Shown here one piece after another: positions 53,765 through 63,314 of a stretch of 64,000 nt of DNA. The DNA is taken from contig JAEWRL010000110.1 in NCBI GenBank assembly GCA_023398955.1, positions 1 to 64,000 of the forward strand, in the 5' to 3' direction. The stretch is from Pseudomonadota bacterium (lineage in GTDB: Bacteria > Myxococcota_A > Polyangia > Polyangiales > Polyangiaceae). The first letter of the stretch is position 1. The number at the start of each line of letters is the position of its first letter. Position numbers and translations under genes: made by a program. A model generated the notes under the pieces. It ran no database searches and was not told where the DNA came from. It saw only the letters and a program-made list of their open reading frames with translations.

Positions 53765-56239
53765 TCAGCTTCCAGTGTAGCGCACCACCAGAAGGGTGAC
53801 GTCGTCATCGAGACTGGGGCTCCACGCACTCACCGCCTCGTAGATGGCATCGCGTAGAAGCGGCGCAGACTTGGACGCATGAGCTCGCACGAGAGCGACC
53901 AAACGCTCCAAGGAGAACTGCTCGTGATGAGCATTCCGGGGCTCGGTGACGCCGTCGCTGTAGAGCACCATGACGTCTCCGGGCTCGAGCGTGAACTCCG
54001 AATCGTGAGTCATCCGCCGAATGCTCGGGATCGCGCCAACCCAGAAACCAGGCGTCGCGATGGTGTCGCAACGCTGCTGACGTTGGCGCCACACGATGAT
54101 ATCCTCATGTGCGCCAGCGAAGATGAAGCGCCCGCCGCGTTGGTACCTGAGCACGGTGAGAGTTGCGTGATCGTCACGCCTCAAACGCTGGCGAACGTTG
54201 TCCCAAATGGCGTCCCCGATGGTCGACACGACTTCACTCGGAGCCAGGGGCGGCTCAACGCGAGAAAGGCTAGCCACCATGCTTTGAATCATCAACATCA
54301 CTAGCCCCGAGGCGAGCCCGTGGCCTGTCACGTCCCCGATCGCGAGCCATGCCCCATCGCGTACTGGAATGACGTCATAGTAGTCTCCGCCGGCCTCCGC
54401 CGCGGGAATCATCAGGGCAGCCAGCTCCAGACCATCGACGTCCATCAGAACAGGCTTCATGCTCGTTTGGATCTCGGCAGCGAGGCGAGCTTCCTTCGAG
54501 ACACGATCGGCTTCGAGACGCTGACGAAGGGCCACCTGCTCCACCATCTCACGATGCATCGCTGCACCCTTGACCGCGGAACCTATCTGCTGACGGAGCG
54601 TCTCATACACGCTCGGCATGGCACCGCTTGCAAGCACGGCCACACCGAGCATCTCCGCCTCGAAGGTGATCGGTAGAACGACGAAGTGCTCACACCTCTC
54701 GGTATCGAGAAAGTCGGCGGGAGCGAGCTGCGTCTCAGGAAATGGATCGCCCAAAGCCGTCACCTCGCCCGTATCGGTTCGCAAGGCAAGAGGCTTGAGC
54801 TCCCTGGCGCCCGCGTCTGTATAGAGGGAAACGCAACCGCGTTCAATCTGCAGCCGCGGTAACCCCTCGATCAGAGCATCCCTGAGCAGGGACAAACTCA
54901 GGGCCGTGGCAAGCCGCTCCCCGACCCAGCTCAACCACGACGTCACCTGCTGCTGTTCGATCTTCTGCCGGCCCAAGAGGCGAATCGATGAGGCTCCGAC
55001 GAGTACCCGGGCGCTGTGCCAAATGCGCTCGATGTGGCGGCTCTCGTCGCGGTTCCGCACGCGCACCCGACGAAACTCGGACCGCATGACAGACACCAGG
55101 CGTTGAAACTCGTCGAGGCTGGCGCCCTCACGCTGCGCGCGCTCGAGCAGAGACTCGAAGGCCGCCGTGAAGTGCCCTTCGGCTCCCGCCAGCTCGTCGC
55201 GGAGCGCGTCCAACAGCATGCCAGGCCAGTCGCCAAGCGCATCGGTGGGTATCGAGACGGATCCGCGCATGACGGCCACCAGTCCGCCGCGGCGTTCGCT
55301 GATCACATCCGACATGCTGCCGCGCTCCTCACCGCTGGGATGCACGGTCAATGCCACTTGGTAACCGCAACCACAGGATTCGCGCCGAACGAATTCGACG
55401 GGACCAGCTTCCAACGCAGCGACGCTACGTCCCACCAGCTGATCGAGGACGCAGTCCACTGCCTTCTCGCCCAGCCACCACATCGGTTGACGGAGCGTCG
55501 ACAAGGTAGGCCGGGCGAAATGCGCGGAGTCGATATCGTCGAAGCCGCAAACCATAACGTCGCGTGGGACCTGGAGACCCGCCTCCTCGAGTGCATCGAG
55601 AGCACCCAGAGCCATGCTGTCATTGGCAGCCACCACGGCATCGAAGGCGACGCCAGCGCGTAGCAACTCACGCATCTTCGCATTGCCGGAGGGCACCGTG
55701 AACGTCCCATGAACGAGCAGCTGCTCATCGACGGCAATCCCACGCTCAAGATGCGCCTGGCGGTAACCCTCGACACGCAGGTTGGACTCGACGCTGCTCG
55801 GCTGACCCGCAATGAACGCGATGCGCCTGCAATGATGGACGTCCATCAGGTGGCCCGTCCCGAGCCGCATGCCTCCGGCGTTGTCGATGACCAAGCTGGG
55901 CACACCGGGTAGCGAAACCCCGACGCTGCACATTGGCAAGGGCGCATAGCTGCGGCAAAGCGCAGAGAGCCCCTCCGGACCGCAATAGTGGCCGACCGTC
56001 GAGGCCACTATGATGACCCCGTCGACGCAGTCCTTGCTGACCGCGCCATAAAGTCGGTTCTGCACGGCCTCAGCGGCTTCGCGAGCACCCAGACGCTGCC
56101 CCATGACGACGATGACACGGACATCGCGCCGAGCAGCCGCCGTTTCGATGGCACGCCGGAGCTGGACAGCATACTCGGAGATGAGACTATCAAACAGAAG
56201 AGCTATATGAATCCGGCGGCGCGGCGACTTTTCTAGCAT
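53765..56239 (-). CDS. Ligand-sensing SpoIIE phosphatase: LacI-type binding domain - GAF - PP2C
   Basis: 824 aa. Residues about 9-290 form a LacI/periplasmic-binding-type domain (SLVIDNAGGMRLGTGHLMD, VVAANDSMALGALDAL, VMVCGFDDIDSA, ending RRESCGCGYQ), but there is no helix-turn-helix, no signal peptide and no membrane helix, so it is a cytoplasmic ligand sensor. A helical linker leads to a GAF domain (about 430-580), then a SpoIIE/PP2C phosphatase (about 590-824) with GGDYYDVIPV, IGDVTGHG, LYSDGVTEPRN and DDDVTLLVVR, all metal ligands present. It should dephosphorylate the STAS protein encoded 26 bases upstream. The start follows GAGAGG. Confidence 0.88.
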   Translation of the reverse strand: MLEKSPRRRIHIALLFDSLISEYAVQLRRAIETAAARRDVRVIVVMGQRLGAREAAEAVQNRLYGAVSKDCVDGVIIVASTVGHYCGPEGLSALCRSYAPLPMCSVGVSLPGVPSLVIDNAGGMRLGTGHLMDVHHCRRIAFIAGQPSSVESNLRVEGYRQAHLERGIAVDEQLLVHGTFTVPSGNAKMRELLRAGVAFDAVVAANDSMALGALDALEEAGLQVPRDVMVCGFDDIDSAHFARPTLSTLRQPMWWLGEKAVDCVLDQLVGRSVAALEAGPVEFVRRESCGCGYQVALTVHPSGEERGSMSDVISERRGGLVAVMRGSVSIPTDALGDWPGMLLDALRDELAGAEGHFTAAFESLLERAQREGASLDEFQRLVSVMRSEFRRVRVRNRDESRHIERIWHSARVLVGASSIRLLGRQKIEQQQVTSWLSWVGERLATALSLSLLRDALIEGLPRLQIERGCVSLYTDAGARELKPLALRTDTGEVTALGDPFPETQLAPADFLDTERCEHFVVLPITFEAEMLGVAVLASGAMPSVYETLRQQIGSAVKGAAMHREMVEQVALRQRLEADRVSKEARLAAEIQTSMKPVLMDVDGLELAALMIPAAEAGGDYYDVIPVRDGAWLAIGDVTGHGLASGLVMLMIQSMVASLSRVEPPLAPSEVVSTIGDAIWDNVRQRLRRDDHATLTVLRYQRGGRFIFAGAHEDIIVWRQRQQRCDTIATPGFWVGAIPSIRRMTHDSEFTLEPGDVMVLYSDGVTEPRNAHHEQFSLERLVALVRAHASKSAPLLRDAIYEAVSAWSPSLDDDVTLLVVRYTGS

Positions 56240-56265
56240 ACTATCGCCTCTCTACTTGCGCTCCC

Positions 56266-56637
56266 TTACACGGCCTCGACGGTCACCAAGTCTGGAGCCA
56301 TTCGCGTAAAGGCAGACAGCGCGCGTGCCTGCCACGAGAGCTTGCCGTCCACGACGAACCGAAGAGGGAACTGCGGGCCGTCCGTCTGCATGGAGTAGAT
56401 GAAACGAACGAACGCTTTGATGCAGCTCGAGTTTAGCAGATAGAGCGCTCGAATGTCGATGTCCGTCCTCTTCAAGCCCAACCGAGCCATATCGTTGCGC
56501 ACTTGGCCGAGACACTCCTTCAACGGTTCGACGGCGGCCATGTCACCAGTCCCGGACAGCCGGAGACTGAGGCTGTTTCGCTCCTCAGAGACCTCTATCT
56601 GAAATGAATCTAGGTGGATGCTACTCACTGACAGCAT
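56266..56637 (-). CDS. STAS domain anti-sigma factor antagonist (RsbV/SpoIIAA-like)
   Basis: 123 aa. A single STAS domain: strands ISV/SFQIEVS and SLSLRLSG, then RALYLLNSSCIKAFVRFI, where the classical phospho-site D-S-S-G appears as N-S-S-C; the second Ser of this motif is the usual target of the kinase. GGGAGG lies 8 bases before the ATG. The 5' end overlaps the upstream RsbW-like gene by 17 bases. It is expected to be phosphorylated by that ATPase and dephosphorylated by the SpoIIE protein encoded downstream. Confidence 0.78.
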   Translation of the reverse strand: MLSVSSIHLDSFQIEVSEERNSLSLRLSGTGDMAAVEPLKECLGQVRNDMARLGLKRTDIDIRALYLLNSSCIKAFVRFIYSMQTDGPQFPLRFVVDGKLSWQARALSAFTRMAPDLVTVEAV

Positions 56638-57142
56638 GAGGCAAACCTCCCTGCGGCGGAATGGATGCATGAACGTAGACAGTGAGCTCATCCCCTTCGA
56701 TAGAGTAGTCCACATTCAACTCCCCCTCCGCGCGGATCCGCGCCAGACCGAGGCCCGAGACGTTGTCCAGTGGAGCTGTCTCCCGGATGAGCCGATCATA
56801 GAGCTCGGTGGGATCGGAAGCGTTGGTCAGCTCTCGCAGTCGGCGCTCGACGGCCTGCAACTGCTCCGGCGAGCTCTGGTTCTTCGCCTCCAGGCGTAGA
56901 ATCGCAGAATCGTCGCTGCCAATCAGCTCCGCGCGGAGGCTGACGAGGGGACCCGACGAGTACTTGGTGAGGTTCTCCGCAAGCTCTTGGGCCGCCATAT
57001 GAAACCGCGCGGCGAGATCCGCATCGTCGAGCAACACCCGACAGAACTCAGAGATGAGGCTCGAGACCGCCGCAACGATGCGCGAACTGGGGAAGGACGT
57101 CATGGACACGGCGAGGGTGGCCCGGGGACGGGGTTGCGACAT
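56621..57142 (-). CDS. RsbW-like anti-sigma/switch kinase (HATPase domain)
   Basis: 173 aa, one HATPase_c domain of the RsbW/SpoIIAB type. N-box helix AAQELAENLTKYS near residues 49-61, and the late Gly motif NVSGLGLARIRAEG near 128-141. In partner switches such proteins phosphorylate the STAS antagonist and sequester a target, often a sigma factor. No sigma gene is adjacent. It is the first gene of the minus-strand trio RsbW-like, STAS, SpoIIE. Confidence 0.78.
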   Translation of the reverse strand: MSQPRPRATLAVSMTSFPSSRIVAAVSSLISEFCRVLLDDADLAARFHMAAQELAENLTKYSSGPLVSLRAELIGSDDSAILRLEAKNQSSPEQLQAVERRLRELTNASDPTELYDRLIRETAPLDNVSGLGLARIRAEGELNVDYSIEGDELTVYVHASIPPQGGLPHAVSE

Positions 57143-57264
57143 CGGCGAGTACCTCGGTCGGTTGTTGGCTCAGCGATAGGCTCGAACGGCCGCAAACCCG
57201 CGAATGTTAAGCCCGACGAGGCCACCTGCCGACATGCACCGCTTTGACCACACTGTCACGCCGC

Positions 57265-57969
57265 TCACGACGGCCGCTGAAGCACGCCACGCTCGAGGGC
57301 CGTCGCAAGCTGACCCAGGTCAGCAAACGTGGGACACCCGCGATCCGGCTGCAGGCCGCCGCGGTCGATGAGCACAGCGCTGATACCAGCGGCCCTCGCT
57401 CCCACTATGTCGACGTGATATAGGTCGCCCACGTGAAGCGTGGTCTCTGGCGATGCACAGGCGCGCCGTAGGGCGATTTCGAAGAACCTGGGATCGGGCT
57501 TCTCGATCCCTTCCTCGCCCGAATCGACGACGTGCTCGAACCAATCGAGCATCCCGAGCCGCTCGAGCTTTGTCCGGACGGTTCCGTTCGCATTCGACAG
57601 GACGACGAGCCGCAGACCTGAGGCGCGTAAGCGCTGGAGGGCCGGGAGCACGTCTTCCGGGATGCTCTCCCACAGGTTCTCGGCGTCGTGGATGCGCTTG
57701 AGCTCAGCGACCGCGACGCTTCGCTGGCGCGGGTCGCCGGAACCTGCCGACCGCTCGAGGACGCGATGGAAGAACACCGAGACGCGATCGTCATCGTTCG
57801 TGGACCCGATCTGCCGTGGGTCGTCGAGCTCGCACATGACATCGAGCTCGTTTCGGTCTAGCGCTTGCAGCTCGACCGGGAAACCATGTGTCTCGCACAC
57901 GCGAGCCACTCTCGCCCAATTCGGTCGAACGAGCACTCCACCAGCGTCCAGCGATAGGGTCTTGAGCAT
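57265..57969 (-). CDS. HAD family hydrolase
   Basis: 234 aa. Motif I is SLDAGGVLV at about 6-14, with the nucleophile Asp but Ala-Gly in place of the usual second Asp. Motif II is LVVLSNANG, motif III Lys in GIEKPDPRFF and motif IV HVGDLYHVDIVGA. The second Asp is the usual acid/base in phosphatases, so activity may be altered or specialised. The start MLKTLSL follows family length; 22 further codons are open upstream. It is the last gene of the minus-strand unit with birA and nadC. Confidence 0.82.
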   Translation of the reverse strand: MLKTLSLDAGGVLVRPNWARVARVCETHGFPVELQALDRNELDVMCELDDPRQIGSTNDDDRVSVFFHRVLERSAGSGDPRQRSVAVAELKRIHDAENLWESIPEDVLPALQRLRASGLRLVVLSNANGTVRTKLERLGMLDWFEHVVDSGEEGIEKPDPRFFEIALRRACASPETTLHVGDLYHVDIVGARAAGISAVLIDRGGLQPDRGCPTFADLGQLATALERGVLQRPS

Positions 57970-58039
57970 GGCGATGGTGTAGCGCAAACGGCGCACACCT
58001 TGCGAGGGATCGTGGCGTGGCCCAGCTTCGACCACAAAC

Positions 58040-58822
58040 TCACGACTCGACCCGCTCGACGCTCCCCGACGTCACCTTGGTCAGGCCGCGCGCATCCCGC
58101 AAAAGGAGGGCGCCGTCAGCGGCGATTCCTGACGCGATCCCCACCCGACCCGCGACGGCTACGCGCTCGCCGAGCAGCGCATCGTGGTCGCGGAGCTCGT
58201 TCAGAAAGCCAACCAGCCCGCTGTTTTCGTACGCCGCCGTGCGAGCTTCCAGCGCAGCCAGGAAGTTTGCGAGAAGCACCTCTCGACTTGTGTGTTTCCC
58301 TGATGCCTGCAGCAGAGATGTAGCAGAACCTGCGAGCTCATCGGGAAACTCGGCTACATTGACGTTGAACCCCACCCCTACGACGAGCGCGCTCAGGACG
58401 CAGCCCTGAACCTGACTCTCCACGAGGATGCCGCCCAGCTTCCGCTTTCCGAGGAGCAAGTCGTTGGGCCACTTGATGCGTGGGCTCTCCTGCACCAAAC
58501 CTGCCGTCACCTCTCGAGCCGCCAAGCCGACGACCAAAGCGAACGGTGGCGCCTGCTCGATGGGGATCCGCGGGCGAAGCACCACCGAGAATAGGAGACT
58601 CTCGCGAGCGCCGGCCCGCCAGCGGTTGCTACCGCGTCCCCTTCCGCGCGTCTGATGCTCTGCGAGGAATAGTGCGCCTGCAGGCGCGCCCGCTCGTGCG
58701 GCGCGTTTCGCTTCGTCGCTCGTCGACGCGACGGAGTCGAAGACCTTCATGGGCGTGCCGATTCGGGTGCCGAAGGCCTTGCGCTCCTGTTCGAATCGGG
58801 CGCAATCAAAGGCTGGAAGCAT
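58040..58822 (-). CDS. birA: Biotin--[acetyl-CoA-carboxylase] ligase (BirA)
   Basis: 260 aa without an N-terminal DNA-binding domain, so it is a class I ligase and not a repressor. Motifs: the adenylate loop GRGRGSNRW near residues 80-88, WPNDLLLGKRKLGGILVES near 137-155 and VGVGFNVNV near 165-173. It attaches biotin to the carboxyl-carrier protein. The start is 6 bases after nadC's stop. Confidence 0.92.
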   Translation of the reverse strand: MLPAFDCARFEQERKAFGTRIGTPMKVFDSVASTSDEAKRAARAGAPAGALFLAEHQTRGRGRGSNRWRAGARESLLFSVVLRPRIPIEQAPPFALVVGLAAREVTAGLVQESPRIKWPNDLLLGKRKLGGILVESQVQGCVLSALVVGVGFNVNVAEFPDELAGSATSLLQASGKHTSREVLLANFLAALEARTAAYENSGLVGFLNELRDHDALLGERVAVAGRVGIASGIAADGALLLRDARGLTKVTSGSVERVES

Positions 58823-58828
58823 GGTTCC

Positions 58829-59677
58829 TCAGCGCTCGAGACGTTCGATATTCAACGAGATATCGGCGGCCGGCGCCGAATGCGTCAATGCCCCAACGCT
58901 GATGACATCGACACCAAGGCGCGCCAGTTCCGAGACCCTTTCGAGCGACACGCCCCCAGAGACCTCGACGAGAGCCTTGCCCCGAGCGCGGGCGAGAGCC
59001 GCCCTCAGGGCATCCGGCACGAAGTTGTCCAACATGACGATGTCGGCACCAGCCTCTAGCGCTTCGTCCAACGCTTCCAGGGACTCGACCTCAACCTCGA
59101 CACGCGCGGTGTGAGGCGCGTGCGCCCTGGCGCGCGCGATGGCTACGGAGACCGACCCAGCCGCTTCGATGTGGTTGTCCTTGATGAGAATGGCAGAGCC
59201 CAGCGAATCCCGGTGGTTGTGTGCTCCGCCGCAACGCACCGCGTAACGCTCGAGGCAGCGAAGGCCGGGGGTCGTCTTGCGAGTGTCGACGATCCGGGTG
59301 CCGCTGCCCGCCGGCAAAGCATCTACGAAGCGCCGCGCGATTGTCGCGGTCCCACTGAGCCTCTGTACGAAGTTCAGCGCCGTTCGCTCGGCCATGAGGA
59401 TTGAGCGCGTATGCCCCTCCACGACCCACAGCGCGTCGCCTGGGTTGGCGCGGGCTCCATCCTGGCACCGTCGCTCGACGCGAACCCGCGCGTCGACACG
59501 ATAGAAAACCCGAGCGAAGACGTCGGCTCCGCATGCGACGAGCTCTTGCTTCGCCGTCGCGACAGCGACGGCCCGTGCGTCGAGATCCACGATGGCATCC
59601 GTCGTCAGATCGCCACCTTGTAGGTCCTCGGCGAGCGCCCTGTCGACGATTGGGTTCAGCACGGCGTCCGGAATCAT
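58829..59677 (-). CDS. nadC: Nicotinate-nucleotide pyrophosphorylase, carboxylating (NadC)
   Basis: 282 aa quinolinate phosphoribosyltransferase of NAD synthesis. Signatures: EDLQGGDLTTDAIV near residues 16-29, MAERTALNFVQRLSG near 99-113, DTRKTTPGLR near 133-142, GGAHNHRDSLGSAILIKDNH near 155-174 and EVSGGVSLE near 240. The start overlaps the stop of the CPBP protease by ATGA (59674-59677). nadA and nadB are not nearby. Confidence 0.95.
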   Translation of the reverse strand: MIPDAVLNPIVDRALAEDLQGGDLTTDAIVDLDARAVAVATAKQELVACGADVFARVFYRVDARVRVERRCQDGARANPGDALWVVEGHTRSILMAERTALNFVQRLSGTATIARRFVDALPAGSGTRIVDTRKTTPGLRCLERYAVRCGGAHNHRDSLGSAILIKDNHIEAAGSVSVAIARARAHAPHTARVEVEVESLEALDEALEAGADIVMLDNFVPDALRAALARARGKALVEVSGGVSLERVSELARLGVDVISVGALTHSAPAADISLNIERLER

Positions 59678-60408
59678 TGGAAGAGACCGTAACCCCGCCC
59701 TAGGAAGGAAGCAAAGAGGTTGCTCCCGGCATGCAGCAACACGGGCGCCCCAATGCCCCCCGTGCGGGCGCGGAGCCAACCAAAGAGCAATGAAGGAAAG
59801 AACACCGCCAACCGGCTTGCGTCGAGCTCCGTGACGAAGTGTCCGAGCGCGAAGACAGCGCTGGTGATGAGGATTCCTGGGCCAACCCTAGCCCCCAGCA
59901 GGAGGCGCCGCGGCGGGAAAGCGTCATCCAATGCGGTCTGGAGATAGCCGCGGTAGAATGCTTCCTCGGGCAACGCAATCACTAACATCTGACCCATCAC
60001 TTCGTCGAGTGGCCCGGGCAGCCCCAAGAATCGAAATGGCAAACGAGGCTCCCACCACCAGGCAAAGCCGATCCAGAACAGTGGGAAAACCAAGAGAGCA
60101 ACGAGGACGGCATGGCCGATCGCCCGCAGCGTGCTCCGAGCGATTCTGCCCGCACTGAGCGACTGCGCATCCAGGAGCCCTCCAAGGGAGAGTCCGAAGT
60201 GCCGCGCGCGTTCACCGTCGTCATCGTCGCGCAGAGCAAGCCAGTACGTGAACGACAGAAAGCAAAGGCCCACGGCGGTGGCAGCGATCGAATCCGGTAG
60301 CCCATACGAACACGCAGCGGCCGCCAGCGTGGCCATTGCGGCGGCCCAGAGGGGCTGTCGCCATCTGGAGGGATGCTGTTGTTGGGACGGAGAATTGGCC
60401 GCTGTCAC
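59674..60408 (-). CDS. CPBP family intramembrane glutamic protease
   Basis: 244 aa, polytopic, GTG start. CPBP motifs: PEEAFYRGYLQ (EExxxR), FALGHFV (FxxxH) and LLHAGSNL (HxxxN). Such proteases cleave within the membrane; the family includes Rce1 relatives and the candidate myxosortases thought to process MYXO-CTERM proteins. I cannot tell which group this one belongs to and see no MYXO-CTERM substrate in the window. It leads the operon CPBP, nadC, birA, HAD, and is divergent from the HEAT-repeat gene. Confidence 0.85.
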   Translation of the reverse strand: MTAANSPSQQQHPSRWRQPLWAAAMATLAAAACSYGLPDSIAATAVGLCFLSFTYWLALRDDDDGERARHFGLSLGGLLDAQSLSAGRIARSTLRAIGHAVLVALLVFPLFWIGFAWWWEPRLPFRFLGLPGPLDEVMGQMLVIALPEEAFYRGYLQTALDDAFPPRRLLLGARVGPGILITSAVFALGHFVTELDASRLAVFFPSLLFGWLRARTGGIGAPVLLHAGSNLFASFLGRGYGLFQ

Positions 60409-60647
60409 GGGCGGACTCGCCCTGGACCTTAACCGTGGAGACCTACGCCAACAAGGCCGGAAGCGCTCCCACAGCGCTCGAATTTTCTGGCCGGACTAGA
60501 GGGGGTTGCACCCACGAGTCACCTCTGCTGCACTCCACCTCCCCGAGCGCACCAGGTTGAGATAAGGTCCCGGGGACGCCCTAAGTAGAGCCGGCGTGCG
60601 GCGCGCCTTTGGCGCCCAACCCACGAGCCGCACGTCTCGGAGGACCC

Positions 60648-63314
60648 ATGCTCGAGCCAAACCAGGTGAATCATCTTCCGGCCAATCGCCCCGTCGCCGC
60701 AGGGGAGAGACGACCAGACACATCCACGCGGCACGTCAGCGGCCATCGCGCCGGCGCGCCACCCCTCGGCGGCGGCATGGCCGCAGGAGCGGGTGATTTC
60801 GACATGGAAGGCGGCAACTTCAAGAAGGGCCGCGTCAATCCGGTCATCGTGCTCGTAGCCATCGCGGCAGTGGCGACGCTCGCTGTCTTCCTGTTCATCG
60901 GTTTCCAGCAGGATGCCAAGCGCCTTACGGTGGAAGAGGCAGCCGCCCAGGTGAAAGCGATCTACCTACTGCCGAAAGAGGAACAGATCCCGCAGTGGCG
61001 AACGTGGGCAGCCAGCGAAGCGAGCGACTTGCTCCGAGCTGAGGCGCTCAAGCAACTCGCGTGGGCGCGGGATCCAGAGGGAGTTGCCCTGGCTATTGCG
61101 GCTCTCAAGGCTCAGTCCGAGCCAATTCAGGCGATGGCTGCCTCCGCCCTAGCCGAGTATGGCTCGCCCATGGCCGATCCCGCCAAGGACCCGCTACTGG
61201 CGGCACTCTCCCAGGCCGGCCCCGGCGCAAAGCCGCAGATTGCCTGGGCGCTCGTCGAGCTTGGAGAGTCGAGGGCTTTCGATAAGGTCCTGGAGCTCTA
61301 CCGTGCCGGCCACCTTTCCCAGGTTCAGAAGCTTGGCGGGGGGATTGCCTTCGATCCCAACAAAATCGTGAGGCTCGTCAGCTTGGACAAACTTGCGACC
61401 CTCGCTGGCGACGAGAGCCCAGCCGTTCGCCAGCTGGTAGCCACTGTCCTTTCCGACAACGCCGCCCCCAAGTTCACGGACGTTCTGATCAAGCTGCTCC
61501 AAGACGAGGACCCAGAGATTTCCCGCCAGGCCGCGCCGGGCCTCGGGAAGATCGGGGACGAACGAGCACGCGAGCCTCTCATCGCCGCCCTCAAGCGCGC
61601 GGACAAAGAGAGCCGAAAGAAGTACCTGTACGCGTTGCGGGATGGCATCGGCGGCGCGGGGCTCGTGATCGCGCTGGACACGGTCAGCTCCGAAAACGAG
61701 AAGAGTGCGTGGTACCAAACACGCCAGGTCTTCAAGACCATGGACAAGCTCGCGGATCCACGCGCCTCGGATGCGCTGTACACCTACTTGAATACGAAGC
61801 CGCACATCCACTGGCAGACCGAGGCCGCCACCCTCATGGCAAAGGTGGGTGACGTTCGCGCCGTGCCGACCCTCGCGCTTCGGCTCCGCATGGATCCGCT
61901 GAAGATCTACAGCGACGAGTATGACTGGGAGATGGAACTGAAGCGCGACGATCAAGAGCGGGTGGTCGCAGCTCGCATGATCGCGGACCTCGCCGTGCTT
62001 CATCCAGAGAAGGCGGAGGACATCAGGGCTCAGGCCGAGGATGCTGTCATCTTCTGGCTGCACCAAATGCCGCAGCCGCACGCGAACGGCTTGCGGGCCC
62101 TTGCTGCCATGGGATCGACGAAAGACATCGAGTCTCTCCGCAAATGGGCGAAACCCGATGTTCCCCTGCCCAAAGAGGGTCAGCAGGAGATGCCACAGGA
62201 GTGGATTGTCGCCCAAAGCGCGATGCGCTACGTCGGTTGGCTGAAGGACGAGCGCTCCTGGCCTGTCCTCGAGAACGCGCTCACTCTGCGCCCCGAAGAG
62301 ATCGACGTGACCATGGACGCGCTCATGCAGGGCGGCCTCGCGGTGCTCGGCATGACGCTGCGCGCGGTGGGCGTCGGTGCCGCACAAGGGTTCTCCCAAT
62401 GGGGCGACAACAAGGCGTTCAAGCCGTTGATGGAGTACATCGAGGACGAGCGGGAGAACGAGCAGTCCCGCTTCGAGGCATGCGCGGCCCTGGCGTGGGT
62501 CGCGAACGACGAGGACTTCCTGGAGATTGCGAAGAAGATCCAGAAGTACGAGGGCGAGAACAAGGCTGACCAGGTGCGACGTGCCTGTCTCCTGGAATCG
62601 CTGATTCAGCGCCCCGTCCCGGGCACGGCCTCTGCACTCCTACAGCTGCTCGACACGAACTCCAGTCTCGAGACGCGTCACCAAGCAGCGCGCGCAATTG
62701 GCAAGGCTGGGGTTACTCCAGAGGTCGAAGGGAAGCTCTTCGAGCTCCTGGAGAACGAAGCAATGATGACGGATGCCGCCCTTGCGTTGATCCTTGGCGG
62801 GTCGCCCGACACCGCCGCGCGCACCGTCGCGCGCTTCGCGGACAAGGGCAAGGAGGCTCTCGACGAGCTACAGGACCTCTGGTACCGCTCGTTCGGGTAC
62901 TGGTCGACAGAGGACCTCGAGCAGGGGCGGATCTTCGCGTGGGTCGACAACGCCGATGCAATCTCCCGAATCTCGATTCGTCAGACGCCTCAGGAGTGGG
63001 CGAGCGCGCTGTTGACGCGACAGTTCGACAACCTCGACTTCGACAACGGCCCTCATTCCTTTACGCGAGTCGTCTTGCGCAGCCGTCTCTTCGATATGGC
63101 GAAGGGCGACGACAAAGAGCAGCGAGAGGGAGCGATCCGCACCCTGAGATTCATGAAGGAACAGGGCGTTTTGCTCGCGCTACGGGACGCCGAGGGAGAG
63201 ACCGGACGCCTGGCCCGAGAGGCCTACCACGATCTGATGCACCCCAAGCTAGTCAGTGGCGTCATCAAGACGGACGAGGGCGAAGCAAAGCAAGTTGCAG
63301 TCGACGACGAATAG
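60648..63314 (+). CDS. HEAT-repeat membrane protein
   Basis: 888 aa. A polar, Gly/Arg-rich N-terminus of about 65 residues precedes one transmembrane helix (VNPVIVLVAIAAVATLAVFLF). The rest is HEAT/armadillo-like helical repeats, for example LLQDEDPEISRQAAPGLGKI, then DERAREPLIAALKRAD, with D-P-E/A-V-R type turns across about residues 110-780. Probably a periplasmic or cytoplasmic protein-protein scaffold. The start is supported by GGAGG four bases before ATG 60648. The next lipoprotein gene overlaps its end by 20 bases. Confidence 0.82.
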   Translation: MLEPNQVNHLPANRPVAAGERRPDTSTRHVSGHRAGAPPLGGGMAAGAGDFDMEGGNFKKGRVNPVIVLVAIAAVATLAVFLFIGFQQDAKRLTVEEAAAQVKAIYLLPKEEQIPQWRTWAASEASDLLRAEALKQLAWARDPEGVALAIAALKAQSEPIQAMAASALAEYGSPMADPAKDPLLAALSQAGPGAKPQIAWALVELGESRAFDKVLELYRAGHLSQVQKLGGGIAFDPNKIVRLVSLDKLATLAGDESPAVRQLVATVLSDNAAPKFTDVLIKLLQDEDPEISRQAAPGLGKIGDERAREPLIAALKRADKESRKKYLYALRDGIGGAGLVIALDTVSSENEKSAWYQTRQVFKTMDKLADPRASDALYTYLNTKPHIHWQTEAATLMAKVGDVRAVPTLALRLRMDPLKIYSDEYDWEMELKRDDQERVVAARMIADLAVLHPEKAEDIRAQAEDAVIFWLHQMPQPHANGLRALAAMGSTKDIESLRKWAKPDVPLPKEGQQEMPQEWIVAQSAMRYVGWLKDERSWPVLENALTLRPEEIDVTMDALMQGGLAVLGMTLRAVGVGAAQGFSQWGDNKAFKPLMEYIEDERENEQSRFEACAALAWVANDEDFLEIAKKIQKYEGENKADQVRRACLLESLIQRPVPGTASALLQLLDTNSSLETRHQAARAIGKAGVTPEVEGKLFELLENEAMMTDAALALILGGSPDTAARTVARFADKGKEALDELQDLWYRSFGYWSTEDLEQGRIFAWVDNADAISRISIRQTPQEWASALLTRQFDNLDFDNGPHSFTRVVLRSRLFDMAKGDDKEQREGAIRTLRFMKEQGVLLALRDAEGETGRLAREAYHDLMHPKLVSGVIKTDEGEAKQVAVDDE

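Noticed and set aside
61194..62399. 401-residue minus-strand open frame inside the HEAT-repeat gene
   Set aside because: Low-complexity His/Arg/Leu translation, antisense to a well-supported gene.
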